From positions 3,827,872 to 3,891,871 of the forward strand of contig OX345650.1 in NCBI GenBank assembly GCA_947044365.1: a stretch of DNA of 64,000 nucleotides, written 5' to 3'. This document shows positions 42,719 to 52,982 of this stretch, in pieces (the first letter of the stretch is position 1; each line of letters starts with the position of its first letter). Under the pieces are notes generated by a model. That model was not told the origin of the DNA and made no database searches. It worked only from the letters and a program-made list of their open reading frames with translations. Source of the stretch: Petrosia ficiformis. Taxonomy: Eukaryota; Porifera; Demospongiae; Haplosclerida; Petrosiidae. The position numbers were made by a program, and so were the translations under genes.

Positions 42719-44140
42719 GTGAACCCAATTGATAAACATACATGTACCTGTAGAGGAATGGCTGCCATCCTAACCACTGTAAGACCTCCATCCCTTACAG
42801 CCAAGTAAGGTTGGGCAATAATTTCAATATACGCATACTTTGCAATATTATTCTATTCCAGTAATCGTATCACATGATTTTGGTCTGACAATATTATCAC
42901 AATGGCAAAATATTGTCTACTGCAATTATATATGCACTTGAAAAACACTAGATAACACTTAAATGTTGAGCTGAATGCTCTCAAAACAGGGATCAGAAGT
43001 GTCATGTTTTAGAAACATGAACCTATTTATGCTATCAAATACAGATTGGTTGAAATATTGCAGTAATCGCAAGTCACCTTCAGGCAATAATCGCACAACT
43101 TAATTTTCAATATCACCCAACCCTACAGCCAAGCTATATGACTCAGAACAATCTACTCACAATATGACGATATAAGAAAAAAACTGAAGAACTAACTAGT
43201 AGGCAATAGTCCTGATGAAGTATAACATCAGATTCAACAAGCAGCCAGAGAAGAATACATTCAAGTAACTATTAGAAGAGATGAAACACATATGCCTCTG
43301 GTTGTGACATACCATCCAATCCCATCAAGTCTCTAGTCTCCATTATCATCAAGTCTCCTGTCTCTTCAAGTCTACTGTCACCATTCTCGTCAAGATTCCA
43401 GACTTCTAACCAACTGTTAGGGAATATTAACAAGGACTTTTATCCAACCCTGTCCTCATCAAAAAAGATGAAAGATGTGTCCATTATATTATACCACTGA
43501 TGAAGGTAGTTGTATAACTACCGAAATGTTTGAGTATTATTAAACAATTATATGTGAACCCAATTGATAAACATACATGTACCTGTAGAGGAATGACTGC
43601 CATCCTAACCACTGTAAGACCTCCATTCCTTACAGCCTAGTAAGGTTGGGCATTAATTCATACACATTGCAATATTATTCCATTGCAATAATTGTATCGC
43701 ATGATTTTGGTCTGACAATATTATCACAATGGCAAAATATTGTCTACTGCATTTATATATGTAGTTGAAAACACTATGTAACACTAGCTGTATGCTCTCA
43801 AAGCAAGGATCAGAAGTGTCATCTTTTAAAAACATGAATCTATTTTTGCTATCATATACAGTATCAATGAGTGGTTGCAATATTTCAGTAATCGCAAGTA
43901 ACCTTCAGGCAATAATCGCTCAACTTAATTTTCAATACCACCCAACCCTACAGCCAAGCTAAGAACAATCTACTCACAATATCACGATGTAAGAAAAAAA
44001 CTGAAGAACTAAATAACAATCTAATACTAGTAGGCAATAGTCCTGATGAAGTATAACATCAGATTCAACAAGCAGCTATAAGGACCAGAGAAGAATACCT
44101 TCAAGTAACATTTAGAAGAGATGAAACACATATGCTTCTG
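42719..44140. repeat. Direct tandem duplication, 838-bp period
   Basis: 42719-43305 (starting GAACCCAATTGATAAACATA) is repeated at 43557-44140. Between the two are 250 bases (43306-43556) that include a hammerhead-like hairpin. The copies are roughly 90 percent alike with small indels. No coding frame is shared by both. Confidence 0.8.
43490..43545 (+). ncRNA. Hammerhead-like hairpin (weak)
   Basis: CTGATGA at 43497-43503, one A, then a perfect 7-bp stem GGTAGTT-GTAT-AACTACC, then GAAA, then a second possible 5-bp stem TGTTT / AAACA. The arrangement CUGAUGA-stem-GAAA-stem is hammerhead-like, but the extra A and the missing U before the presumed cleavage position count against an active ribozyme. 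Confidence 0.25.
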
Positions 44141-44204
44141 TATAGACCTTGATAACTGGGATTATTCATATCTCTTATTTATTATTCTCTTTCCCCAGTT
44201 AATA

Positions 44205-44255
44205 TGATAATACCAACGTTGCCGCTATTTTAATCAATAGCCTTCATCAGGGTAT
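44205..44255 (-). ncRNA. Hammerhead-like motif, degenerate
   Basis: On the minus strand TACC, CTGATGA, then a stem GCTATT/AATAGC and CGTTGGTA. The GAAA element is changed to GCAAC. It shares layout and closing arms with the motif at 2021-2060, so it belongs to the same repeat family but cannot be active as read. Confidence 0.2.
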
Positions 44256-44601
44256 AATGTAAAAAATACAAACAACAGACAGTTTAAATAGATTAGTTTT
44301 GACAATGATAGACAGCATGATGGCTAGCTAGAGTGGTGTGATGATTATTTCTGACAATGACAGAAGACACAACGGCTATGATGGATAACATGACGGCTAG
44401 CTAAGATGGCGTGGCGAGTGGAGCTCAGTGGGGGGAGGTCACAGTTAACTGCTAGTATTGCTGGGGTAGGTTAAAATAAGGGTTAAAATAACCCCTTCAT
44501 TTTTATATTTATATATAAAGTATAGCGTATTGTAAAATATAATTTGTATATACTAGCTTCCAAGTTCCAAATGTCTTTGTTATATCATGCATAGTATGTA
44601 A
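44256..44601. other. Non-coding; contains empty site for Tc1-B
   Basis: 44300-44460 has imperfect repeats of GATGGCTAGCTAG / GACGGCTAGCTA. 44475-44601 is paralogous to 7285-7435, the left flank of Tc1-B, and runs straight into the minisatellite without a transposon. Confidence 0.6.
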
Positions 44602-44845
44602 ACCAGGTGATATACTGTACATGTGATATACTGTACATGTATATAAACCAGGTGATATACTGTACATGTATATAAACCAGGTGATATACTGTACATGTAT
44701 ATAAACCAGGTGATATACTGTACATGTATACAAACCAGGTGATATACTGTACATGTATATAAACCAGGTGATATACTGTACATGTATACAAACCAGGTGA
44801 TATACTGTACATGTATATAAACCAGATGATATACTGTACATGACC
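44602..44845. repeat. 29-bp minisatellite, array with SINE at its end
   Basis: About eight units, mostly the GGTGATATACTGTACATGTA variant. The right end is cut by a partial SINE. All three minus-strand frames are open because of the 29-bp period. Confidence 0.9.
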
Positions 44846-44847
44846 AC

Positions 44848-44889
44848 CTGAGGCAACTCTCATTTTTCATTTTTCCATTGCCTCAGGTG

Positions 44890-44921
<32 letters not shown>

Positions 44922-44925
44922 GATA
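44848..44925 (+). mobile_element. SINE 3' part with (CTTT)n tail, partial
   Basis: Contains CACCTGAGGCAACTCTCATT, a short AT-rich spacer and the inverted TTGCCTCAGGTG, then nine CTTT units. It is identical to the 3' part of the full SINE at 45042-45172 but lacks the tRNA head. Confidence 0.75.
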
Positions 44926-45041
44926 ATATCATGTATATAATGCTTAGGTTGGTGTTGGTGCTTTGGTGGTTTCATTACCCTGGCCTTCACCTAATGCCTA
45001 GTATTTGGTTAAGCCTTGATTCGGACCCTGCCAGCTGGGCT

Positions 45042-45114
45042 GCCTTGGTAGCTCAGTTGGTAGAGCATCTGTCTGGAGTACAGTGTGTCGTGGGTTTGAA
45101 TCCCACCTGAGGCA
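45042..45114 (+). tRNA. tRNA-like head of SINE (anticodon position GGA)
   Basis: 73 nt fold as a cloverleaf: acceptor GCCTTGG with CTGAGGC (with G-U pairs), D arm GCTC/GAGC, anticodon stem with 4 of 5 pairs, loop CTGGAGT (GGA at 45075-45077), 5-nt variable loop, T arm GTGGG/CCCAC with loop TTTGAAT. A box TAGCTCAGTTGG and B box GGTTTGAATCC are near consensus for Pol III. GGA would read Ser codons, but Ser tRNAs have a long variable arm and this does not, and it sits in a SINE. I take it as a promoter-bearing relic rather than a working tRNA. Confidence 0.5.
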
Positions 45115-45172
45115 ACTCTCATTTTTCATTTTTCCATTGCCTCAGGTGTCTTTCTTTCTTTCTTTCTTGATA
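45042..45172 (+). mobile_element. tRNA-derived SINE, full
   Basis: A tRNA-like head (45042-45114) is followed by CTCTCATTTTTCATTTTTCC, an inverted TTGCCTCAGGTG that pairs with the acceptor-side CACCTGAGGCAA, and a (CTTT)n tail of about four units. GATAATATCATGTATATA follows the tail here and also follows the partial copy at 44925, suggesting target duplication or local duplication. Confidence 0.75.
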
Positions 45173-45175
45173 ATA

Positions 45176-45390
45176 TCATGTATATAAACCAGATGATATA
45201 CTGTACATGTATATAAACCAGATGATATACTGTACATGTATATAAACCAGATGATATACTGTCCATATATATAAACCAGATACTGTACATGTACATAAAC
45301 CAGGTGATGTACTGTACATACACGTATGATATACTGTACATGTATATAAACCAGGTGATATACTGACACTGTACATGTATATAAACAAGG
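45176..45390. repeat. 29-bp minisatellite 3' of POT-10
   Basis: About seven degenerate units with internal losses (for example CAGATACTGTACATGTACAT). Same family as 9539-9795; the array ends AAACAAGGTGATGGGTGCAT, about 0.35 kb from the POT-10 stop. Confidence 0.85.
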
Positions 45391-45736
45391 TGATGGGTGC
45401 ATTCATTTCAAGTAGTGCTTTGTCAGTAATAGCTTTCAAATAAGATGAGTTGTGTTAACATGTAATCAATAATAATTATTACCACAAGTCTTCTCAAGGT
45501 TGGGAAAACATGAACTGTGAGTTATACATTACGTTTAAAGCAAAATGTTTTATAAAAAGCCTTTTATTACATTTTTTCTTGTATAATTATTTTAAGACTC
45601 ATTTCAAGAGGTAGTGTCGATAGTTTTCCTTAAATTTTGCTAATACAGACGCTACACAAGCAAAGGTTGAATACTAAAGTGAAATTTAAATAAAAACATT
45701 AGCAAAAAAGAATTACCAAACTCTCTTCCTGTTCAA

Positions 45737-47461
45737 TTAGTGAACAGTATGAAATGAATAATCACTCAAATAATTATATTCATTATCATAATCAAAAAAT
45801 TCTCTATCTGTTATTATTTGTCTCTCTGTGTATTCCTCAATGACAGGCTGCAGATTGATTTCAGATGATTCCTCTCTCTGACGATATTTATAACAACGAG
45901 ATAAAACCATGAATGCAATTAAAGAGAGAACAGCTAAACAAGTTTTCAGTACAGTTAGCAAGTAATCAAAGTGATCATATGACTGTAGAAACAGGGCAGG
46001 AACCTGAAGCAGTACATAAACTGTCCAGTAAGCATACCACAGTCCAATGAGTAGACCTTGCATACTACGTGGACCCTGAGCTAAGATGAATTCAAGAGCA
46101 GAGAGGAATACCAATATGAATGACAATCCATTAAGAAATTGTGATACAATAATAACTGGAAGAATATAATTTGGAGGATTTTCACTTTCATTGAATGTGA
46201 AGTAGCGTGATATATTTTCATAGGAACTCAAGTTTACACTTTCAATGAAATTGTCGAGTGATACATCAACAGCTGTCATTAAACCTAATGACATCACAAC
46301 TAGTATGAGACCTGCTCCCATTTTGTTTAGAATACTGATCCTGTATGTGTATCGATTAAAACATGGTCTTATAATCAACATGTGTACTGGAATCAGTAGA
46401 ACAGGTAAGATATATTGGATATTTACAAAATAGAGAAAGACGTAGTCTAAATTATTAGAAAAATGGGTATAAACAGCAAAAGATGTTACGGAATTTGGTA
46501 AAAGAAGAAATCCAAATAGAGATATCAGTACTAACAAGATTCTACTAAATGTCTTAACATCTTCCACTTCTTCAGTAGTAAATGGTCCCCCATACCTGTT
46601 CTTAGCTAGATCCAGTCTGGAAGGAACTTCTCCATAAGTGAAGGCACTACGAAACACAGGTTGACTATGATGTCTTGCATAGTTCAAAACTTTAAATACG
46701 TGTTTCACGGGATTGAAATGACCTACTGGTTCTGTAGTGAAGTGACTATGACAACCACAACAACACAAGAGTGTAATAAAAATTGAAATGAATGCAAAAC
46801 CCCCCAAAATAGCAACACCATTAAATGCATATCTTTGTCTTTGTAAAGCAAAAGGAACCGCTATTCCAACAATAAGAATAAATGGATGTATAATGTTAGT
46901 AGAGTAGAATGACCAGAAGTACCAGTTAACAAACACACTTAACTTCTCATTAGAAGCAAATTGTAACTGATCTGTTCCAAACTGTATAGCATTTGATTCA
47001 AATAATCCTAATCCAAACTGATATATTACTAGACCAATACAAGCAGGAACAAACAAAGTGGAATCTGTGCATTTTGTGAAACCTTTACAATACATAAAAA
47101 AAGCTGTTGTTGCAGTAGGTACAGTAATAACTATACCAATCAGTGCAAGAATAGTACCAGCTATCATCAGTTTATATCGAGACAAGCAAACCTCACCCAT
47201 TAGACCAGCAATTGGATACAGAAGATAAACAACTGCTTGAACTACTGACACAGCAATGAATAGATACAGAAAAGAAGGAAAAAAATATAAGAACTCAAAA
47301 TACAAGTAATACCCAAAGCTATGAATTAACACACCCCATGTTAAGAGAAGTAGTATTCCTTTTGAACAGACACATCCTACACAACAAGATCTACAACACC
47401 TGATACAACAACCTCTTGACTCTCTCCTGTTCGGTATAGATTGGTTCTGCTCACCCTCCAT
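45737..47461 (-). CDS. POT-family membrane protein, intact (POT-10)
   Basis: 574 residues; the intact counterpart of the broken copy at 1-626. It starts MEGEQNQSIPNRR, so the dileucine-like LL is replaced by IP; eight Cys follow. FGYY, SRYKLMIAG, NAIQFGTDQLQF, FVNWYFW, EEVEDVKTF and EFILAQGPRSM are all present. The loop after TM3 is FFMYCKGFTKCTDSTLF, with two Cys. The glycosylation-rich outside loop has NLS and NIS sites. The tail EFFDYDNEYNYLSDYSFHTV contains YNYL. No proton-coupling ExxER in TM1. Confidence 0.87.
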   Translation of the reverse strand: MEGEQNQSIPNRRESRGCCIRCCRSCCVGCVCSKGILLLLTWGVLIHSFGYYLYFEFLYFFPSFLYLFIAVSVVQAVVYLLYPIAGLMGEVCLSRYKLMIAGTILALIGIVITVPTATTAFFMYCKGFTKCTDSTLFVPACIGLVIYQFGLGLFESNAIQFGTDQLQFASNEKLSVFVNWYFWSFYSTNIIHPFILIVGIAVPFALQRQRYAFNGVAILGGFAFISIFITLLCCCGCHSHFTTEPVGHFNPVKHVFKVLNYARHHSQPVFRSAFTYGEVPSRLDLAKNRYGGPFTTEEVEDVKTFSRILLVLISLFGFLLLPNSVTSFAVYTHFSNNLDYVFLYFVNIQYILPVLLIPVHMLIIRPCFNRYTYRISILNKMGAGLILVVMSLGLMTAVDVSLDNFIESVNLSSYENISRYFTFNESENPPNYILPVIIVSQFLNGLSFILVFLSALEFILAQGPRSMQGLLIGLWYAYWTVYVLLQVPALFLQSYDHFDYLLTVLKTCLAVLSLIAFMVLSRCYKYRQREESSEINLQPVIEEYTERQIITDREFFDYDNEYNYLSDYSFHTVH

Positions 47462-48309
47462 TATGTAAAGTACTATACTAAATTATTACTAATAGAAAAC
47501 GTTATTATATATAGTGAAATGACCCACATCCTTTAATAGTAACATCAAAAGAAAAATTACTATTTATGCAATCTGTAGGAGTACATATTTATCCCATTTC
47601 CCATTCCCAGTTTTATCATTCATGTATCAGTGTTTTTGATAAAGTCACATGACACATCATTGACCCAAAGGGCTTCTTATTGGTGCTACACATGTTATCA
47701 ATCATAGTTGTATCAGTCGTGTATCAGCTAATTTATGAATATAGGTTGAGATTTAGACTTTCTTTTTCGACACCTAAACAGTGTTTCCCTCAGGAGAAAT
47801 ATTAAGGGTGGGGGAGTGCATCAGTGGTACATGACGTTTGGTCAATAATGTTCAATTGGTGTTATAAAATAGTGTTTTTAAGGACAAACTTTAAAAATTA
47901 AAAAGTGGGGGAGCGCCATGGTACTATCCTTTGGGGGAAACACTGCTTAAATTAATTGGATTTCACTACAAAACAGTGAATAGCCAGCATTTTATTGTTT
48001 AATGAAAATTATTACCAACACAATGTTTTAGCTAGCCACAATTCAACAGAATAGTGTTAACACAAAAACATCTGTGATTCAATTGCATTCTTTTGACCAA
48101 ATCAACAGGAAATAGCATACAAAGAGCAATGCAGCACCTCTCTTCTGCTCTTTAGCTAGTACCCTACAGTGACTGATGTCTTTATTCACAGTTACATAAT
48201 ACTTACTTACTACATGTATGACTATGCAGAATTAAACAGTTACATGATACTTACTTACTACATGTATGACTATGCAAAATATAAAGAATTAAAACAAGTG
48301 TTAGAGAAA
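47462..48309. other. POT-10 5' flank, no gene
   Basis: Near-identical to 627-1600, with the 57-bp tandem repeat reduced to about two units (48200-48300). Same G-rich block as upstream of POT-2. No exon seen. Confidence 0.6.
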
Positions 48310-48575
48310 TAATTTATTAAAAAATAAAAGAACATGTTGGGATATCAAAACAGAAAAGTATGCAAACAAGCTCAGGATGCAATAAGCATTAACTAATACT
48401 AACTAATAAGTATTATACATGTACATACAGTAAATAGTAAAATACAAAGGACACACATACATGTACATAGCTATTGTTATGTGGAAGTGGTGGGTTTAAT
48501 TTTATTGCATCCTGACCTTGTTTGCATACTTTCCTGTTCTGATATCCCTACATGTTCTTTCATTTGTTAATAAAA
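48310..48575. mobile_element. Palindromic MITE, family B (third copy)
   Basis: Arms with GGGATATCAAAACAGAAAAG and the inverse CTTTCCTGTTCTGATATCCC. The internal ACATGTACATAG array is reduced to about one unit, unlike the six units at 17138-17320. Confidence 0.75.
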
Positions 48576-48836
48576 TGTTTTTCTAACACTGTTATAGTAC
48601 AATAACAGGTCTTATAATTATACATGAAATATATAGATAATTTATACACATGTATGACGTGAGGTTTAGCATCCAAAAATGTATCACATCCAAAGATACC
48701 AACCCAAAGTATCTTTAGTGACCAGGGAATGTACTATATAAAGTATATAGTAACTTGGTAGTTAAGGATTAATAGATCCTATATGCATTATGCAAAAAAT
48801 ATATAGACTTAGCCAGTTGCCATGGTAGCATACTAC

Positions 48837-48981
48837 TAACTAAAACTAAACAAGAGCTCATTGATGGAATCAAGACATTTTGGAATGGAGTCACAATAGA
48901 GAAGTGTCGTCGATACATTCAACATTTAAAGAAGGTCCTACCACGTATCGTAGAAGTCAATGGTGCAGCAACTGGCTACTG
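48837..48981 (+). pseudogene. Tc1-A transposase, 3' end only
   Basis: Only the last 47 codons remain (KTKTKQELIDGIKTFW ... ATGY-stop), matching 3170-3316. The preceding 0.9 kb of transposase and the intron are absent and replaced by TCCTATATGCATTATGCA-type sequence as at 17620-17690. This is an internal deletion in this copy of the duplication, or the ancestral truncated state. Confidence 0.75.
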
Positions 48982-49588
48982 AATCCCTTTTCACAACCAT
49001 CAATTATCTTCACTACTTTAAAAGTTTGTCCATTTGTTAATATTTGTTAGTGACAGCCCCAGTTCCAATATACGTTTTGATTTAGTGTTTATTTGGAATA
49101 ATTTTTTTTGACCAATTCATTCATTATTAGGGACAGCCCTATCCCAATCTTTTTCCTGATTCTTCTTTCATAGTACTTTTTTTGTATCTTCGAATAATAA
49201 TTTATTATAACAAGAAAACATGTTAAAATAAAACAAAATTAATTATATTTGTAATACATACAAAGCAGTACATAAAAAGTAATACTATGACATATACTAA
49301 TTTATACGCAGGTTGTGGAAGTATTTGCCAGGGGCGGGAGTTTTACACAGTAGTCACAAGAACTAATTAGCTAAAAAAACAAAACAACAGTGTGGCATCC
49401 ACAAGTATGGACATCTAATTATAATGCAAAAGAGCTGCATCCATAAATACAGTATACAAATAATAATAATAAAGAAGAGTGTGGCCTCCACAAATAATAA
49501 TAATAAAGAAGAGTGTGGCATCTACAAGAACTAATTAAGAAAAGGGTGCAGCACCCATATATAGAAAAATGAATGTGGCATCCACAAA
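48982..49588. other. Non-coding tract with GTGGCATCCAC repeats (copy 2)
   Basis: Near-identical to 3317-3920, including four TGTGGCATCCACA-like words between 49388 and 49585. No gene. Confidence 0.5.
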
Positions 49589-50358
49589 TCATAAACTAAA
49601 ACTACATGTATGTAACATGGCATTCAAACCAAAACTTGTATTTAAAACATACATACTTATATTGTAACATTTAACTGATATGCCAAAAAAAGTATGTTCA
49701 CAAAGGGCAACCACTACTTTTGTGACTTGTACATCATTCATAAATTTACTGTACTTGGTCAAAATTTCCTGCGGAGTCTTGAACTTTGATGGAGATGGAT
49801 GGTACCCACTGGTTTCATTTCCAAGATTAGGCACACGAGACATATTGTTTGCTTTGTATTCACCAGTTCCACCTCCAATAATGGATGAAGTAGAGAGGCA
49901 TCCTCCACTAGATGTATTGGTTACTCCAGGTAAACTGTGTGAAGGGAGGCATCCTCCACTAGATGAATTGGCAGTGTAGTCAGAAGAGAGGCATCCTCCA
50001 CTAGATGAAATTTCAGGTGTGTAGTGCGAAGGGAGGGATCCAGGAGTTGAAAATATATCTCCGAGATTGTCAGTACTATCCAAGCTTGGCTGCAATTGAT
50101 CTACAGCTGTAACTAGAGGTGCACCACCTATTGGAAAATCATCAAGGTAGAGCTTTCAGCAATGTCTCTGCGACAATTAGTAACTAAAAAGTTAAGACAA
50201 GAGTTAAAATACTCTTGTTTGCTATCAATACGACGAAATAACATGTCTCCGGAATTTTCAAGGGCAGACATTCTCATTCGATGGGAATTTTCAAGAGAAG
50301 CTATTATCTTGTGGCTAAAACTGCTATTTCCTGAGATACTTGATCTAAGGAAAGACAT
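49589..50358 (-). CDS. BEN-like / coiled-coil protein, 3' exons
   Basis: The exon region at 50128-50358 reads a coiled-coil-like ALENSGDMLFRRIDSKQEYF then LNFLVTNCRRDIAES. The next piece, starting near 50155, reads DDFPIGGAPLVTAVDQLQPS and continues at 50095 through three SSGGCL repeats to MSRVPNLGNETSGYH, TPQEILTKYSKF and VVVALCEHTFFG. The join between the two is not settled: a frame change near 50130-50150 needs a small intron or is a lesion. The pattern resembles invertebrate BEN-domain proteins upstream of the BEN fold, but the BEN core is not seen. It may be the downstream gene, or the 3' end, of the DUF3987-like transcript at right. Confidence 0.4.
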
Positions 50359-51239
50359 GTGAGCTCAGTTAAAATTCCTTTTTTGGAATGAAAATAATTG
50401 CCCACAAAATACATAATCATTGTTTGACACATCAAAAAAACACCCATACTATTAAATTTCAACCACATTTTTGCCAATTAGAATTACATCATAAATTCAC
50501 ACATACGCTTTAATCTAACCATACACTAAATTGTTGAAGCAAAATCCTATATAACCTAAAACGAAAATTACAGTAACTATGTTATACATACATCTTGACT
50601 TCACCATTCCGTTGGTTTTAGTGCACAAAGAAACAATAATTTCCATGTGTCACAAATTATGCTCGACTTGATTATGCATGCACAATTACAACAACATGAC
50701 ACCAGTGGAGGTAGAAAGTCACTGTGCTAAAGATTATTCACATTCACCTTGTCCTCAGAAAAATGTTAATAAGTTTAGTTTGGAATGACCAACAATCTTT
50801 TTACTTGTACCATTTTCATATAATTATCCTTCCCGTTCTTTTTTTGTGTATGTCAAATTTCAATCTATTGCTTCCTTATTGAGTATAATCATGTATTAAC
50901 CTTATGACATTAAACTATACACTATATTACATATAAAGTCATCACATCCTAATTTTGAGGACATTGTGAATGTGAACAGACTTTAGCACACACTAGTGCA
51001 CACTTGTATGGCTATTGTAATGTGCTATAATGTTGCAATAACCTCAATAAGTTAAATTTCCATGTATTCATTTGTTAGCATAAGCTTTTTGAAGATTTGA
51101 AATGTGGGTATAGACTCACAATTGAAAGGTTTTATGAAAACACTATCATTACGTATTGTCAAGTCTGCAACAAGAAAATTCCATTGTGTAATACATAACC
51201 ACATAAAATAAATGTTTAACATGTCACTCACTTAAATGT
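50359..51239. other. Intron or spacer, no gene
   Basis: AT-rich. No exon supported on either strand and no repeat family recognised. Confidence 0.4.
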
Positions 51240-51480
51240 GGAGACATTCCTCCAAGCATAGATGATGCCACAGGTAGCAAAGATGGGAGTAGATATCAAA
51301 GATTGACACACTGTAGGAGGCAAACCACCAGACAAACCTAACCAAAATGAACTTCTTAAACATATCTGAATCAATCAAATTGTGTGAAAATATCTTCCTT
51401 AACACACACCTGTGTAAAGATTAGGAAAAGTGAATGTTTTGTAAATATCCACACTACCAACTTTCTCTAACAATCCATAC
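51240..51480 (-). CDS. Two probable exons of unknown protein
   Basis: The minus-strand exon near 51410-51480 (YGLLEKVGSVDIYKTFTFPN) and the next near 51240-51340 (GLSGGLPPTVCQSLISTPIF then ATCGIIYAWRNVSTFK) are bounded by AG acceptors and GT donors. Frames are open only across these limits, which supports coding. They lie between the DUF3987-like exons and the BEN-like exons and may belong to either. Family not recognised. Confidence 0.3.
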
Positions 51481-51629
51481 TATAACATGGAGAATGATAT
51501 TTAACAAATGTATAATATAAATGCGCTCACTGTGCAGAACCCTTGCCACAAGTGTGATTGGGAAACAAGAATGACTACTGACAAGAAAATAATTACAGAA
51601 TATACTTGACTGTGATAATGATTAGGCTA

Positions 51630-51935
51630 CAAGAATAATAAAAAACATTTTCAATAAAAAGGAAAGAAGATGTAGGGATGTCAAAACCCAAAAAGCAAGC
51701 AAACAAGGTTGGGAAGCTAACTTAGGACCCAAAATTAAACAAACCACTTCCATATAACCCTACATAAGTGCTTACACCTCTGTACAAAAAGCTGTAATTA
51801 TGTAGGGTTATATGGAAGTGGTTTGTTTAATTTTGGGTCCTAAGTTAGCTTCCCAACCTTGTTTGCTTGCTTTTTGGGTTTTGACATCCCTACATCTTCT
51901 TTCATTTTTATTGAAAATGTTTTTTATTATTCTTG
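51630..51935. mobile_element. Palindromic MITE, family A, near-perfect
   Basis: 306 bp; the two halves are almost perfect reverse complements. Arms begin CAAGAATAATAAAAAACATT, pass GATGTAGGGATGTCAAAACC and CAAACCACTTCCATATAACC, with a short unpaired centre near 51782. No coding capacity: the plus-strand frame through the right arm is an artefact of the arm. The high arm identity suggests recent activity or arm conversion. Confidence 0.92.
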
Positions 51936-52982
51936 TTTTCATTGATTTTTTTCTAAACGATGTGAATGTTTTTTTAGATTGCAGAAATACTATATATCAT
52001 TATGAAATCATGCAATCAAAAATGCATTAACATTTGTTCATCAATGAAGGTCAGTCTTTTGTTTATGTATTGATTATCATTCTCTTTCACTTACAGATGA
52101 TGTATATTCTCTATTCACTTACATCACTGTCTGCAGTCCTACAAGAAGTAGTGTCAGTCACTGTGTCAACCATTCAGTATTCCAGTGCTTATCATAGTAT
52201 ACAATATTATTATACAATTGCTTTAATATTAATAATTATTATATTCATTATTAGTATTTGCTCACAAACTCACAAATGTTATTACAATGCCAAACACTTC
52301 CACCTTTTCAGCTTCCATGTTAAGAGTATACAAATGCGCATGCGTAATTAAATTCCACTTAGGAAAATGGCGTCCAATTCCAGATCAAATCTTTGTAGTC
52401 GTTGAGACTGTCTTCTTTCATAGTATCTGAAGATATCATCTCGATACTTTACGACCAGAATTTTACTATAAATGCGACGGGAATGGTGCTAGAATCATCG
52501 TGATAGGTCAACAAACAAAAAAATGATTTGTCTGGAAAATAATATGATAAAGATTTTGCCAGTTTTGCCACTCGCCGGTTCTCTACCTTAACAATAATCT
52601 TCGGCCATCTAGAAGGTATTGGTAGTCATAAAAACACTAGATATAAACAGGCATGTGTGTATAGAAACTTATGTGTATATATTACCAGAGATTTCAGCTC
52701 ATCACTTGCAATTGAAATGCATGGGCGGGCATTTTTTTTCCGTGCCATCCCTACATAGAGAGTACTACCGTACTCTCTGATACTGAGATTACAATTATTA
52801 CACTTACATATATGTGTGTGTGTGTGTGTTACAACTTGCACTCCAGTCCTAGCAAGAGTACATAATTTCAAGTATATGTATATATATAGCATGCTACCAT
52901 GGCAACCGTTTGATGTGGTTAGGTCTTATATTTTTGTATATAGACCTGTGAATCTTTAATCTATCAGCATACAATATATTGT

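Noticed and set aside
45042..45114. A functional tRNA-Ser gene
   Set aside because: The variable arm is short, one anticodon stem pair is broken, anticodon GGA is not expected for nuclear Ser tRNAs, and it sits in a SINE with a CTTT tail.
51812..52030. Plus-strand 72-codon frame MEVVCLILGPKLASQP...
   Set aside because: It lies in the right arm of the family A palindrome and has no coding features.
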